Source: Nitrosomonas sp. Nm132
Lineage (GTDB): Bacteria; Pseudomonadota; Gammaproteobacteria; Burkholderiales; Nitrosomonadaceae
Reading direction: 5' to 3'
Assembly: GCF_900100485.1 (NCBI RefSeq)
Contig: NZ_FNDH01000002.1
Location: forward strand, 62,001 to 126,000
Length of the DNA stretch: 64,000 bases
The stretch's first letter is position 1. Each line of letters starts with the position of its first letter. Below, piece after piece: positions 41,276 through 49,821 of this stretch. Under the pieces are notes generated by a model, which was not told the origin of the DNA, made no database searches, and was given only the letters and a program-made list of their open reading frames with translations. The position numbers were made by a program, and so were the translations under genes.

Positions 41276-43486
41276 GAATCTTAGGCGGACGCTGATCTGC
41301 CCTGTTAATGGCACACCCGGCAATGCTGATCTGGCCTGGCCTGACTGATAGTACTTCTCGTCAAACAGATTAAACACGTTGCCCTGCAGGGTGAAATGTT
41401 TATGGATATACGACACGCTGGCATCAACCCGTGCATAACCAGGCAAAGTCACTTCATTAACGTTGTCCGCATAACGCGAGCTGGCAAAAAATACCCCGCC
41501 AGCAATTTCCCATTGCGGCGTGATGCGGTAACTCGTCCAAACGGTACCGCTATGATCGGGCACATTGATCGGTTTCTTGCCTTGCAGCGACTGGCTTATA
41601 CCACTGATCGTACCCACTGCCATCGTATTGGATTTGATGATCTCCGCGTCCAGGTAGGCATAAACAGCGGACAGATTCCAGTTAGGCAGCAGCTCGCCAG
41701 CCAGGCCAAATTCGATACCGTCGGTGCGCTGCTCACCTGCCAGCACATTCAGCAGGGGGTCGTTAGGGTTGGTCGTGCGCGCATTGGTTTTTTCCAGTCG
41801 GAAAATTGCACCGGTCAGCGATAACCGGTTATTGAAAAAATCCAGCTTGGTGCCCATTTCAAAATTCTGATTCTGCTCAGGATCAATACCCGTTGTCGCA
41901 GCCGACAGATTGAACGTTTCGGCAGAAGGATTAAACGATTTTCCGTAGCTGAAATAATGTGACTGCCAACTCGCCGGCTGCCACACAATACCGGCACGCG
42001 GACTGAATTCATTGACCTTGTTGGAAAGTTCAGTATTCGTCAGCCTGTCCATCTGTTTGGCTTCCAGCACATCGTAGCGCGTTCCTCCAAGCAGCTTCAA
42101 CTGGGGGGTAATCTCGAACTGATTGAGCACATAACCTGCAACGGTCTGTAAGGTGATAGACCGATTCGTAGCGAGCGTTCCTGAAAAATCATTGGCTCGC
42201 CCTGTTCCCACTGTCGAAGTAAGCACCGGATTAAAAATAGAAATGGAACCTACTCCCGTTGAATTCTTGGAACGGAAAGTAAAATCTTCCCAGCCAATTT
42301 CTGTTCCAAAATATAAGGTGTTATTGAAGCCCAATATAGGCTTATTGAAGCTGAAATCCGTCTGATTAAAAAAGTTTTCTTGCGGACTGTCACGCAACGC
42401 CTGGGTACGTGCAGCCGTTGAGTCTGCGCCCGCTTCTGTAACTGCGCCAAATAGATGCGTGCGATAGCGCCGGTCATAGTTCCCGTACCGGAAAGTATTG
42501 CGCACCGTGAAATCGCTTGAAAAGTGGTGAGTCAGCGTTGCGGTTGCAATAGTAGCATCGATTTTCTGCAAACGATCCTCACCAAAACCATAGAACCGCT
42601 TGATGGATACATCCGCGGGTCGTCCCTGATATATCGGCACGCCATAATCAAACACACTATCCTCATGCTGATGCAGCAGGTGCAAAACGAGATTCGTATC
42701 CGGCGTAAAATCGAATCGCACTGACGGCGCAATGCCCCAGCGATTGGTAAAATTAAAATTACGGTAGGAATCCGCATCCTGATAGAGCGCATTAAGCCGG
42801 AATGAAATATTTTCAGTGGGTGCCATGCCTACATCGGCTGTTGCCCGCTTGAAATCAAAGGCACCATAGGTGAAATCTGCAGAGGCGAAGGGATCACCCT
42901 GTGAGACAGGCTTCTTGGTCACGGTATTAATGATCCCGCCGGTTGCACCCCGCCCAAACAGCACGGAAGACGATCCCTTGAGCACTTCCACCCGTTCCAT
43001 GAAAAAGGTATCGCGGAAGTATTGACCATTTTCCTTCGCGCCGTCCTGATAGGTATCGGAGTGAGCGGCAAATCCCCGCAGTGTGATCGAGTCACCTGTG
43101 CGCCCACCTTCCCCAGCGGCAATCGTCAGGCCGCTGACATTCCTGAGTGCATCCCCCAGATTGAATGCATTTTGTGAACGAATCAATTCTTCTTTCACCA
43201 CATTGATCGATTGCGGTATGTCGCGCAACGGCGCCTCGAATTTGAGGCCAGTAGTCGAGGTATCTGCTTTGTAACTCGACTCTTTGGCCGCATTCACACG
43301 AATTTCGGGTAGCATTTGTTGAACAACTTGGACATCCCCGGTGGCTGACAAAGCTTTGTCCTGCTGTTTGCCTTCCGTTTCCTCAGCGGCTGCCTGAGGT
43401 GGCATACCTGCCAAAGCGATAAGGACAGTCATGGGAATACGTTTAAATTTAAATTCTGCTTTGAAACATTGTGTTATTTTTTTCAC
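41273..43486 (-). CDS. TonB-dependent siderophore receptor (Fiu/PiuA-like)
   Basis: A 737-aa protein beginning with a GTG preceded by GGGAG. It has a signal peptide ending near residue 34 (PPQAAA), a plug domain (LRDIPQSINVVKEELI, GDALRNVSGLTI, SITLRGF, VEVLKGSSSVLFGRGATGGIINTVTKKP) and a 22-strand barrel ending in a phenylalanine (ISVRLRF). The plug type and linkage to a PiuC-type hydroxylase point to a catecholate ferric siderophore. Energy comes from TonB-ExbBD, not present here. It is part of the iron island whose promoter-proximal gene hemP carries a Fur box. Confidence 0.95.
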   Translation of the reverse strand: MKKITQCFKAEFKFKRIPMTVLIALAGMPPQAAAEETEGKQQDKALSATGDVQVVQQMLPEIRVNAAKESSYKADTSTTGLKFEAPLRDIPQSINVVKEELIRSQNAFNLGDALRNVSGLTIAAGEGGRTGDSITLRGFAAHSDTYQDGAKENGQYFRDTFFMERVEVLKGSSSVLFGRGATGGIINTVTKKPVSQGDPFASADFTYGAFDFKRATADVGMAPTENISFRLNALYQDADSYRNFNFTNRWGIAPSVRFDFTPDTNLVLHLLHQHEDSVFDYGVPIYQGRPADVSIKRFYGFGEDRLQKIDATIATATLTHHFSSDFTVRNTFRYGNYDRRYRTHLFGAVTEAGADSTAARTQALRDSPQENFFNQTDFSFNKPILGFNNTLYFGTEIGWEDFTFRSKNSTGVGSISIFNPVLTSTVGTGRANDFSGTLATNRSITLQTVAGYVLNQFEITPQLKLLGGTRYDVLEAKQMDRLTNTELSNKVNEFSPRAGIVWQPASWQSHYFSYGKSFNPSAETFNLSAATTGIDPEQNQNFEMGTKLDFFNNRLSLTGAIFRLEKTNARTTNPNDPLLNVLAGEQRTDGIEFGLAGELLPNWNLSAVYAYLDAEIIKSNTMAVGTISGISQSLQGKKPINVPDHSGTVWTSYRITPQWEIAGGVFFASSRYADNVNEVTLPGYARVDASVSYIHKHFTLQGNVFNLFDEKYYQSGQARSALPGVPLTGQISVRLRF

Positions 43487-43629
43487 AGACGAAGCTCCCT
43501 GTTGTTTTGTAAGTATGGGCTGGCTTACAAGCGACAGTCGCTTCCTGGCTGGCGATTTATGGTTGATAACGGTGAGTTATTGATTGCTAAATATGCTCCG
43601 CATGATGCGGCTATGACCCTCTTCAATAA

Positions 43630-44340
43630 TCAATACAGCGATAACGCATTGAAGATAAGCATCAGCGAAGCGGTCAACGTTGTGCCAATCAAGCTGGCTG
43701 CGAGCAGACGCGGTCCATGCAGGCGGCTCCAGAGCAAAGTGCCGGTAATGGCCAGAACCAGCAGTCCGCCCGCCAGTGTATCCGCGAGCAATATCCAGGC
43801 ATTGGACATGCCGCTCCCTTTATGCAGATTGTTGAGCACTGCCCAAGCATTAGCCTTTCTTTGCTCAATCTGAACACTCGCATCGCCCTGCCAGTATTGC
43901 GCACTCACGCTGCGATTAGGGGTTAGCAATATGATGCCCCAGTGTTCTGGCTGAGTTATTTGACCTCTCCCCCATGGAGCCGGTCCAGCCGGTTTTTTCT
44001 GTATACGCGACTTGGCATAAGACAAGTCAAACTCCTTACGCAACCAGGCTTCCAATGATTCGGGCGATTGCAGACTGGTGACAGGTGGCGTCAGTTTCTG
44101 GCGGATTTCCTGCTGCTCAGCCAGCGGAATTTTCATTTCAGTACGATGATTGAGCAATATGCCCGATATCCCGAAAATTAACCCTAGCACCGCGCCCCAT
44201 AACCCGAGCCAGGCATGAGTACGGCGTAGCCAGACGACAAACCGGCCACCACGTTTCATGCGGTGTGTTAAAAAAAGATACCCCTTGGGTTCGGTTGAGC
44301 GGGTACTCCCTATGCGCGTATCGGAAGACAGGTGGCTCAT
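43630..44340 (-). CDS. PepSY-associated TM helix protein
   Basis: A 236-aa inner-membrane protein with helices near residues 40-66, 187-206 and 212-234 and an intervening periplasmic domain. The first helix region (RRTHAWLGLWGAVLGLIFGISGILLNHR) is the PepSY_TM pattern with its conserved histidine. Such proteins accompany TonB siderophore receptors and are suspected ferric-siderophore reductases or haem-binding partners. It precedes the receptor by 143 bases. Its ATG overlaps a tiny upstream frame by four bases. Confidence 0.85.
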   Translation of the reverse strand: MSHLSSDTRIGSTRSTEPKGYLFLTHRMKRGGRFVVWLRRTHAWLGLWGAVLGLIFGISGILLNHRTEMKIPLAEQQEIRQKLTPPVTSLQSPESLEAWLRKEFDLSYAKSRIQKKPAGPAPWGRGQITQPEHWGIILLTPNRSVSAQYWQGDASVQIEQRKANAWAVLNNLHKGSGMSNAWILLADTLAGGLLVLAITGTLLWSRLHGPRLLAASLIGTTLTASLMLIFNALSLY

Positions 44341-44420
44341 GGGTCAATACTGAAGGTTAAAGTATGATTCTTGAGTGCGTAAGCCATGCTTGCGTATCCA
44401 ATTGATTTAATATATTTCAT
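44337..44420 (-). CDS. Candidate 27-aa leader frame coupled to the PepSY gene
   Basis: A short frame (MKYIKSIGYASMAYALKNHT...) with GGAAA upstream, whose TGA overlaps the start of the PepSY-type gene in ATGA. The arrangement suggests translational coupling. The peptide has no recognisable domain, so it may be a leader, a fragment or chance. Confidence 0.3.
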   Translation of the reverse strand: MKYIKSIGYASMAYALKNHTLTFSIDP

Positions 44421-44624
44421 CCAACGTTTCCTTTCATGGTTTGATCACAGAAAGTCTGTAAATACTGAATATCCGGCAGACAGAAGGTATTTCACCGGAA
44501 CAATTGTGTTTTGTTGCTTGTTTTTTTGTTTGGATAGCCTCCAGTTAGGGTTAGAACGACCTCTGGCTGGCTTGCGTGATAGGCTAGGCTGGCTAACAGG
44601 AAAGAAAATGAGATAACTTGCTTA

Positions 44625-44792
44625 TTAACTAGAAATGCGCTTTTTCTTTTGTTTGGCAGTATGAATTAGCAGTGTTGCTACAGTGAAGCGAGAAACGCTA
44701 CGAGATCCGCTTTTCGCGATCACCGAAACCGATTGCGAAATGGTTATTATAAAAACTAATAACTGCCAGCAGATCTTTAGCTTAACCATCAT
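44625..44792 (-). CDS. Small basic exported peptide, uncertain
   Basis: A 55-residue frame ([20 protein letters not shown]...) with a signal-peptide-like N-terminus ending near SVIAKS and a lysine/arginine-rich C-terminus. Its start overlaps the end of the upstream small gene (44782-44976). No family is recognised and no strong ribosome site is visible beyond the overlap. Confidence 0.35.
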   Translation of the reverse strand: MMVKLKICWQLLVFIITISQSVSVIAKSGSRSVSRFTVATLLIHTAKQKKKRISS

Positions 44793-44976
44793 GGAAATAC
44801 GGCGGCCGTGATGCAACAGAACACAGAACCGGCCCTTTGAAACGACCCATGTTTTTCCATTTGCCAGTAATCAGGACGCACCCTGGATCGGTGGTTTGAT
44901 TACCTCCACCATCAACTGCCAATACAAGCGCTGCCAGCAGTATCAGCGTAACCAATGCTGGCGTTAGCTTGCTCAT
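44782..44976 (-). CDS. Small secreted protein downstream of the multicopper oxidase
   Basis: A 64-aa frame starting [20 protein letters not shown] with a good ribosome site (TAGGAGT, immediately upstream). The N-terminus is a clear signal peptide, and the mature part ([18 protein letters not shown]...) has two cysteines. It begins 28 bases after the two-domain multicopper oxidase stop, so it is probably in the same transcript. No family recognised. It could assist metal handling, which is only a positional inference. Confidence 0.6.
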   Translation of the reverse strand: MSKLTPALVTLILLAALVLAVDGGGNQTTDPGCVLITGKWKNMGRFKGPVLCSVASRPPYFHDG

Positions 44977-45004
44977 ACTCCTACAAAACAACTGCTTTTT
45001 AAAG

Positions 45005-45994
45005 TTAAGGGAGGACCCGCCAGCGGGTAGACATGCCCGCCATCATGTGGTCATTCACATGGCAATGAAATAACCAGTCACCCGCTGAACGCGGAACCAT
45101 ATCGACAGCCATCATACTGGCAGGCATCAGTTCGATGACATCGGTCCGCCGCCCGTGAGCCAACACAGTTTGACCGTGCCAGTGCACAGTATGGTTATCC
45201 ACTTCGTTGCCGAGCGCGACGAGATGCCAGCGCACCCGCTTGCCCAGACTGGTTTCATACCCTGGAAGATTGCCGAAGATACGCCCGTTGATGGTGTGCT
45301 TCAAACCACTCTCCTCATCATTTTCCTCATTGAAAATGGTGAATAAGGAAACAAATTCCTGATCAACATCCCGGGGAGTTGGGTCATCCTGAGAGCGCGC
45401 CTTACCCTCACGAGTGATGGCAATGGTGCCGATCAGTCCGAGATTCATCTCTTCCTCCGCCATGACATGAGAATGATACAGCCAGATAACGGAGGAGGGA
45501 TCGTTGGGGCCAGGGCCCGCCGCTTCGTCCGCGACCCAGGTATACGTATAGCGCGCTCCCGGAGCGATACTCGCGCCTTTACCCCCATCTGCACCCTCGT
45601 CGTCCTTCTGGTAGAACACGCCATGCGGATGCATGGAAAGCGGACGGTCTGTTTTATTCAGAAAATGCACCTTGATGGTATCGCCTACCACGGCGCGTAT
45701 TTGAGGACCCAGGATGCCTGCCCACTCAGGCTGTGGTACCGGAGTAGTATATTTGCCGTCGGTATAACCGATATAGCGATACTTGGTGTAGGCCAATGTT
45801 TTCCCCCAGACACCGAGATCGCCCTCTGACTCAATCAAGTTTTTCTCAGTGGGCGCATAATTCCAGGTTACTTTCTCGGCAGCAATCCAGTACTCCCTGA
45901 CTTTCTTGGCCTGGGCCTGCGCTGGCAAAATGAACAGCACGCTGATAGCCAGCAATATGTTGAAAATGATCCAGATTATATTTTTAGCATGCAT
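45005..45994 (-). CDS. Two-domain multicopper oxidase
   Basis: A 329-aa exported protein (signal peptide ending AQAQA near residue 28) made of two cupredoxin domains. Copper motifs are all present: HPHG (~122), YHSH (~172), HWHGQ (~270) and [12 protein letters not shown] (310-321, including the axial methionine). The local sequences resemble the ceruloplasmin/hephaestin-type domains. It lies three bases downstream of the DUF2325 gene in the Fur-linked cluster, so ferroxidase or iron-related oxidation is the likely job. Copper detoxification is an alternative. Confidence 0.88.
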   Translation of the reverse strand: MHAKNIIWIIFNILLAISVLFILPAQAQAKKVREYWIAAEKVTWNYAPTEKNLIESEGDLGVWGKTLAYTKYRYIGYTDGKYTTPVPQPEWAGILGPQIRAVVGDTIKVHFLNKTDRPLSMHPHGVFYQKDDEGADGGKGASIAPGARYTYTWVADEAAGPGPNDPSSVIWLYHSHVMAEEEMNLGLIGTIAITREGKARSQDDPTPRDVDQEFVSLFTIFNEENDEESGLKHTINGRIFGNLPGYETSLGKRVRWHLVALGNEVDNHTVHWHGQTVLAHGRRTDVIELMPASMMAVDMVPRSAGDWLFHCHVNDHMMAGMSTRWRVLP

Positions 45995-45997
45995 GGC

Positions 45998-46729
45998 TTA
46001 CTCCAAGTGATGATCTCCATGTAATTGTAATATGAGCATTGCCAAACCCTGAGTAAAAGCAGGTAAGCTGGAACGCTCCAGAAATGCGCAAAACTTGCCC
46101 GACAGCTTGCAGTAACGCTTAACCGCAAAATAATCATCATGACTGACGCAGTCGACCGGGCAAATCACCATGTTGACGCGATCCAGCAAGGCATACAAGC
46201 GACTCCTGCTATTTTCCGGGCTGCCACGATAGCTTATGAAACTTCCCCCTGCGGTTTCCACCAGCCGAAGGTAGTCTGGGTAGAGCGCTGCCCGTCCGCC
46301 CACGCACAATACAGTTCGTCCCGCAAGACTATGGTTATTATTGAGCATTCTGGTTAGCTCCTGACCGGCATCAGACTTAACTGCTAAGCTTGCCTTGATC
46401 AAGGGAATCCACTCTGTATCAGGCTTGATATTCGCTTTTGCATTGATCTCCTGTCCAGGGAAATGGCGATGCATCGCCGTAGTATATTCTTGATCGGATG
46501 CTTGCCGGTTCTCAGCATGAGGTGCTGCTCTAAATGTAGACAGCCATCCAAGCCATGTCTCTCTTATCCCCAAGAGCTTATTGATAGAAGCAAATTTTTT
46601 CTCGGGAACACCTACAGAGCATTTTGCGATGAATGATGAGCGATGATAATGATCACGTAACAAATTGCTGGAAAGATAATCTATTCCATGAAAAGCCAGC
46701 ATAAAGGGGAGTTTTTTTAGTGATTTCAT
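45998..46729 (-). CDS. DUF2325 domain protein
   Basis: A 243-aa soluble protein starting after a clear AAGGAG. Its C-terminal half has the DUF2325 pattern TVLCVGGRAALYPDYLRLVE, then ISYRGS, MVICPVDCVSHDDYFAVKRYCKLSGK and AFLERSSLPAFTQGL, a Rossmann-like domain of unknown function often found in metal- or iron-associated operons. The N-terminal 120 residues are not recognised. It lies between hemP and the two-domain multicopper oxidase (3 bases), so it is likely expressed under iron limitation. Confidence 0.8.
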   Translation of the reverse strand: MKSLKKLPFMLAFHGIDYLSSNLLRDHYHRSSFIAKCSVGVPEKKFASINKLLGIRETWLGWLSTFRAAPHAENRQASDQEYTTAMHRHFPGQEINAKANIKPDTEWIPLIKASLAVKSDAGQELTRMLNNNHSLAGRTVLCVGGRAALYPDYLRLVETAGGSFISYRGSPENSRSRLYALLDRVNMVICPVDCVSHDDYFAVKRYCKLSGKFCAFLERSSLPAFTQGLAMLILQLHGDHHLE

Positions 46730-46906
46730 CGCCCATGCTCCTTAAATCGATAAAAAAAGTTGGCTGGCTTGCCCGAAGAGGGATGAGCTGGCTGGCTAAA
46801 ATCGTCACTGGCAGAGGAGAGAGAGTACTTCCAGCGACTGATGAGAAAACTGATTATTCGGTTATTGATCTCTTGTTTTACATCGCAAAAATACGCTTTC
46901 TGCGAA

Positions 46907-47092
46907 TTATTTCGTCAGGATTAGTTTGCCATTCCGTGTTCGACGCAACCGATACTGCTGGCCCTGATGTTGAATAAGCACTTCGTTACCCGCTACAAAC
47001 AAGCTCTCACTACTGATGGGTTTAGCAGGATCTCGTAGAACCAATGAATGGGATTCATTGGCAGTTTGCAAATTCATATCCGACTGATTCAT
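46907..47092 (-). CDS. hemP: Hemin uptake protein HemP
   Basis: A 61-aa protein with the HemP core: PISSESLFVAGNEVLIQHQG followed by QYRLRRTRNGKLILTK. HemP genes are Fur-controlled and in Burkholderia act as regulators needed for haem-receptor expression. The perfect Fur-type palindrome lies 25 bases upstream of the start codon. It is followed on the same strand by the DUF2325 gene after 177 bases. Confidence 0.92.
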   Translation of the reverse strand: MNQSDMNLQTANESHSLVLRDPAKPISSESLFVAGNEVLIQHQGQQYRLRRTRNGKLILTK

Positions 47093-47116
47093 GGCATCTA
47101 ATATATTTAATATTGT

Positions 47117-47137
47117 TAATGAGAATGATTCTCATTA
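47117..47137. promoter_or_regulatory. Fur box upstream of hemP
   Basis: A perfect 21-bp palindrome with core AATGAGAATGATTCTCATT, the classical Fur operator type. Its position 25-45 bases before the hemP start codon implies repression by Fe-Fur. Because the gap is only 249 bases it could also affect the divergent DRHyd/TRAFs-binding gene. Confidence 0.9.
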
Positions 47138-47196
47138 TATACAAGAAAATGAGTAATGCAAGCATTTGTTAAAAGTAATTGAGTAAAGTACCTGCT

Positions 47197-47225
47197 TAAC
47201 CCGAATTTATGAAATATTCAGGTTA
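47197..47225. repeat. 29-bp TA-bounded palindrome, inverted and one-base variant
   Basis: Same 29-bp element as at 24338 and 48731, but with the centre in the reverse orientation and one substitution in the right arm (CAGGTTA). It lies between the hemP Fur box and the divergent gene at 47342. Confidence 0.85.
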
Positions 47226-47341
47226 ACACTCATTCAATGAGCACAGACTTGCAGGGTGAGTTCTTGATGCACTTGACGGTCACTCTGATCAAGAATCCGC
47301 TAGAATGAGTTAATCCTTAATTGCCCTTTCGGGAGATTACC

Positions 47342-48679
47342 ATGACCAAACCTCTCTGCTTCGTGCTCATGCCATTTGGACAGAAACCGACGACTGCCGG
47401 CAAAATGATTGATTTCGATGCGGTCTATCATGACCTGATCGAACCGGCTATCCGGTCAGCCGATCTTGAACCGATCCGAGCGGACGAGGAAATGGCCGGC
47501 GGCATCATCCACAAACCGATGTTTGAACGGCTGATTCTATGCGAATACGCTATTGCTGATCTCACCACGGCCAATGCCAACGTCTTCTATGAGCTCGGAT
47601 TGCGCCATGCCGTACGACCTTCCTCTACGGTATTGCTTTTCGCCAAGAATACGGGGCAACTTCCCTTCGATGCCGCCCCGCTGCGCAGCATACCGTATGA
47701 CATCGGCGCAGATGGCAAACCTGACTCTATCCCGGCAGTCGCCACTGTGCTGACAGAGCGATTCAAGGAAGCGCGCAAGCATCTGACAGATAGCCCCATC
47801 TATCAACTGGTGGAGGGTTTTCCGGATATCCAGCGTCTCAAGACGGATGTGTTTCGTGAGCGGGTTGACTATTCGGAGCAGGTCAAGAAGCATTTGGTTG
47901 AGGCTCGCAGGCAGGGGTTGGATGCGGTACGGGCGATTGAGCAGGAACTCGGTCAGCAGGCTAAGATTGGAGACACCGAATCAGGTGTGGTGATTGATCT
48001 TTTTCTATCCTACCGCGCAGTTAAAGGTTGGCAGGAAATGATCGATCTCGTGCCGAAAATGTCGCCACCGCTTGCTAACACGGTCATGGTGCAAGAGCAA
48101 CGGGGACTTGCCCTGAATCGGGCAGGCCGGGGCGAGGAGGCAGAGCGCGTGCTGCTCGATATCATCACTCAGCGCGGCCCGAGCAGTGAAACCTACGGCA
48201 TCCTGGGCCGTGTCTACAAAGACCGGTGGGAGGTGGCCGCCCAGGCGGGCGAAACCCTGCGCGCCAAAGGTTTACTCAAGAAAAGCATCGACGCCTACCT
48301 TAAAGGCTTTGAAGCGGATTGGCGCGATGCCTACCCCGGCATCAATGCGGTCACACTCATGGAACTAGCCGAGCCTCCCGATCCACGCCGCAAAGAACTG
48401 CTGCCCGTGGTCGCCTATGCGGTCGAACGACGCATCGCCGCTGGCAAACCCGATTACTGGGACTATGCCACGCGGCTGGAACTTGCGGTACTGGCGCAAG
48501 ACGAAGAAGTGGCTTCGAATGCCCTTGGTGATGCACTCGCCGCCGTGCGGGAGGCGTGGGAAACTGAAACCACCGCCCGCAACCTACGGTTGATTAATGA
48601 TGCACGTAAAAAGAGAGGAGAATTGACTGGCTGGGAAGCGGAAATCGAGGCCTCGCTAATCCGTCAGGCAAATAAATAA
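47342..48679 (+). CDS. DRHyd-like plus MAP3K TRAFs-binding domain protein (ASK-like architecture)
   Basis: The ATG at 47342 with GGGAG upstream gives a 445-aa soluble protein. Residues 1-150 resemble nucleoside 2-deoxyribosyltransferase-like/TIR-like folds (CFVLMPFGQKP at the start, then DFDAVYHDLIEPAI, ADEEMAGG and IADLTTANANVFYELGLRHA). Residues ~225-430 match the TRAFs-binding domain (DUF4071): FLSYRAVKGWQEMIDL, ALNRAGRGEEAERVL, YGILGRVYKDRW, GFEADWRDAYPGINAVTLMEL and DYWDYATRLELAVLA. The same order occurs in the N-terminal core of animal ASK1-type kinases. In bacteria such proteins are predicted to act in nucleotide-based stress or immunity signalling. It stands alone here. Confidence 0.85.
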   Translation: MTKPLCFVLMPFGQKPTTAGKMIDFDAVYHDLIEPAIRSADLEPIRADEEMAGGIIHKPMFERLILCEYAIADLTTANANVFYELGLRHAVRPSSTVLLFAKNTGQLPFDAAPLRSIPYDIGADGKPDSIPAVATVLTERFKEARKHLTDSPIYQLVEGFPDIQRLKTDVFRERVDYSEQVKKHLVEARRQGLDAVRAIEQELGQQAKIGDTESGVVIDLFLSYRAVKGWQEMIDLVPKMSPPLANTVMVQEQRGLALNRAGRGEEAERVLLDIITQRGPSSETYGILGRVYKDRWEVAAQAGETLRAKGLLKKSIDAYLKGFEADWRDAYPGINAVTLMELAEPPDPRRKELLPVVAYAVERRIAAGKPDYWDYATRLELAVLAQDEEVASNALGDALAAVREAWETETTARNLRLINDARKKRGELTGWEAEIEASLIRQANK

Positions 48680-48730
48680 TGAAACCTCATTTTGGCGAAA
48701 CTGCATTTTCACCGCCTCTCAGAATGCAGT

Positions 48731-48759
48731 TAACCCGAATATTTCATAAATTCGGGTTA
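48731..48759. repeat. 29-bp TA-bounded palindrome
   Basis: Identical to the element at 24338-24366. It lies between the DRHyd/TRAFs-binding gene and the cold-shock gene, where its 10-bp stem could also act as an mRNA 3' structure. Confidence 0.9.
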
Positions 48760-48958
48760 GCATGAAACCATATGCTTGCCATGCTTATAAGCTTATGAGT
48801 AAGTAATTGAACTTTCCCAGGGAAGACGCCTCTTATATGAGTCTTTTGGATTCAAGCCGTTAAATGTAATGCCTCTGGTTGACCTTTTTTCCTTGATATT
48901 CAATGGCCATATACGGATCGCCGTAAACATAAATTCATTATTAAGGAATAGAAATAGC

Positions 48959-49162
48959 ATGGCAACAGGTATTGTAAAATGGTTCAATGACGCTAAAGGT
49001 TTTGGCTTTATTACCCCGGATAATGGTGGAGAAGATTTATTTGCACACTTCTCTGCGATCAATAGCAACGGTTTCAAAACGTTACGTGAAGGTCAACGCG
49101 TTACCTTCGAAGCGACGATGGGACCTAAAGGTCAACAGGCATCAAATATTGTGCCCCAATAG
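48959..49162 (+). CDS. Cold-shock protein (CspA family)
   Basis: A 67-aa single cold-shock domain with both RNA-binding motifs, GFGFITP and LFAHFSA, and the C-terminal [18 protein letters not shown] lies about 11 bases upstream of the ATG. About 200 bases of non-coding DNA precede it, in keeping with the long 5' leaders of cold-shock mRNAs, and a strong terminator follows. It acts as an RNA chaperone. Confidence 0.96.
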   Translation: MATGIVKWFNDAKGFGFITPDNGGEDLFAHFSAINSNGFKTLREGQRVTFEATMGPKGQQASNIVPQ

Positions 49163-49182
49163 GTTTAAGCACAAGTTAACCC

Positions 49183-49211
49183 AAAAACCCCGGATTAACC
49201 GGGGTTTTTTT
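49183..49211 (+). terminator. Rho-independent terminator of the cold-shock gene
   Basis: AACCCCGG and CCGGGGTT form a GC-rich stem around ATTAA, followed by a T-run, 20 bases after the csp stop. Preceding A residues would make it work on both strands. Confidence 0.92.
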
Positions 49212-49251
49212 CTGGTGAAATTGAAGCATCGCGAGACTTTACTTGCTTCTT

Positions 49252-49718
49252 TACCTTTTTCTCTGCAAAGCATGAGAATTTTCGGCAATGCACTTGAGAT
49301 CATTAGCGGAAACCCTTCTTCCAGAATAAAGCTGGCGGATAAATAGCGCGGCCTAGCCCGAATATTTTATAAATTCGCGTGATGATCACGCAGGATTTTG
49401 ATTAATAGGGAAGTTTTGAGAAGGAGGGGTGTAGTGATTCATACACTCGACTGAGCAAAATCTTTCTTATTAATCAAAAGGCAAGTGAGGACACGCGCCA
49501 ATTTATGAAATATTCGGGCTAGCGCCGGACATGGCAACATCGTTGAGTGTGCCATGGACAGACAACCTGCCGATATCATCACCCGGGAAAAACAGCGGTG
49601 AGACCATGTGGCTGCCGGTCAACATCACCATACGCCCGGCGGACACGAAGGAACGGACCCGGCCATTCATCTGGCGCAGAATATCGTTATCGAAAGCAGA
49701 CAGCAGGAAAAATTGAGG
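49252..49718 (-). pseudogene. hypE: hypE (hydrogenase maturation) remnant, split by MITE copy C
   Basis: On the minus strand, 49718-49522 encodes a stop-free stretch with clear HypE sequence: FFLLSAFDND, VSPLFFPGDDIGRLSVHG, TLNDVAMSGA. The frame is interrupted by the 168-bp MITE and resumes at 49355-49325 with RPRYLSASFILEEGFPL, exactly the next HypE residues (consensus SGARPLYLSAGFILEEG). Then a frameshift is needed to continue (NDLKCIAENSHALQRK), followed by stops. The first ~20 and the last ~200 residues are gone. HypE dehydrates the cyano-ligand precursor for [NiFe] hydrogenase. No other hyp gene is nearby, so this is an isolated fossil. The plus-strand frames across it are shadows. Confidence 0.85.
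49354..49521 (+). mobile_element. 168-bp MITE, copy C (inside hypE remnant)
   Basis: Same 168-bp element as copies A and D, same orientation, with ends TAGCCCGAAT and ATTCGGGCTA. Removing the element and one TA joins ...GGCGC-TA-GGCCG..., which restores the HypE reading MSGA-RPRYLSA in frame. This documents insertion with a TA target duplication. Confidence 0.93.
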
Positions 49719-49821
49719 TCAGCGTAAAACTAACTATTAAGTTACCCCAGTTATTTGAGTTATTCGTCAGTTACTATAGATTTTATAAAAGGCAAGTCGG
49801 TATCTGACTCTCCAACTTTTT

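Noticed and set aside
44386-44616. Plus-strand 76-codon frame between PepSY and small secreted genes
   Set aside because: Against the direction of all neighbours, no ribosome site, and unusual composition. The minus-strand coupled 27-aa frame is somewhat better supported.
49531-49807. Plus-strand frames of 61 and 86 codons
   Set aside because: They lie antisense to the recognisable HypE remnant and have no ribosome site or family resemblance.
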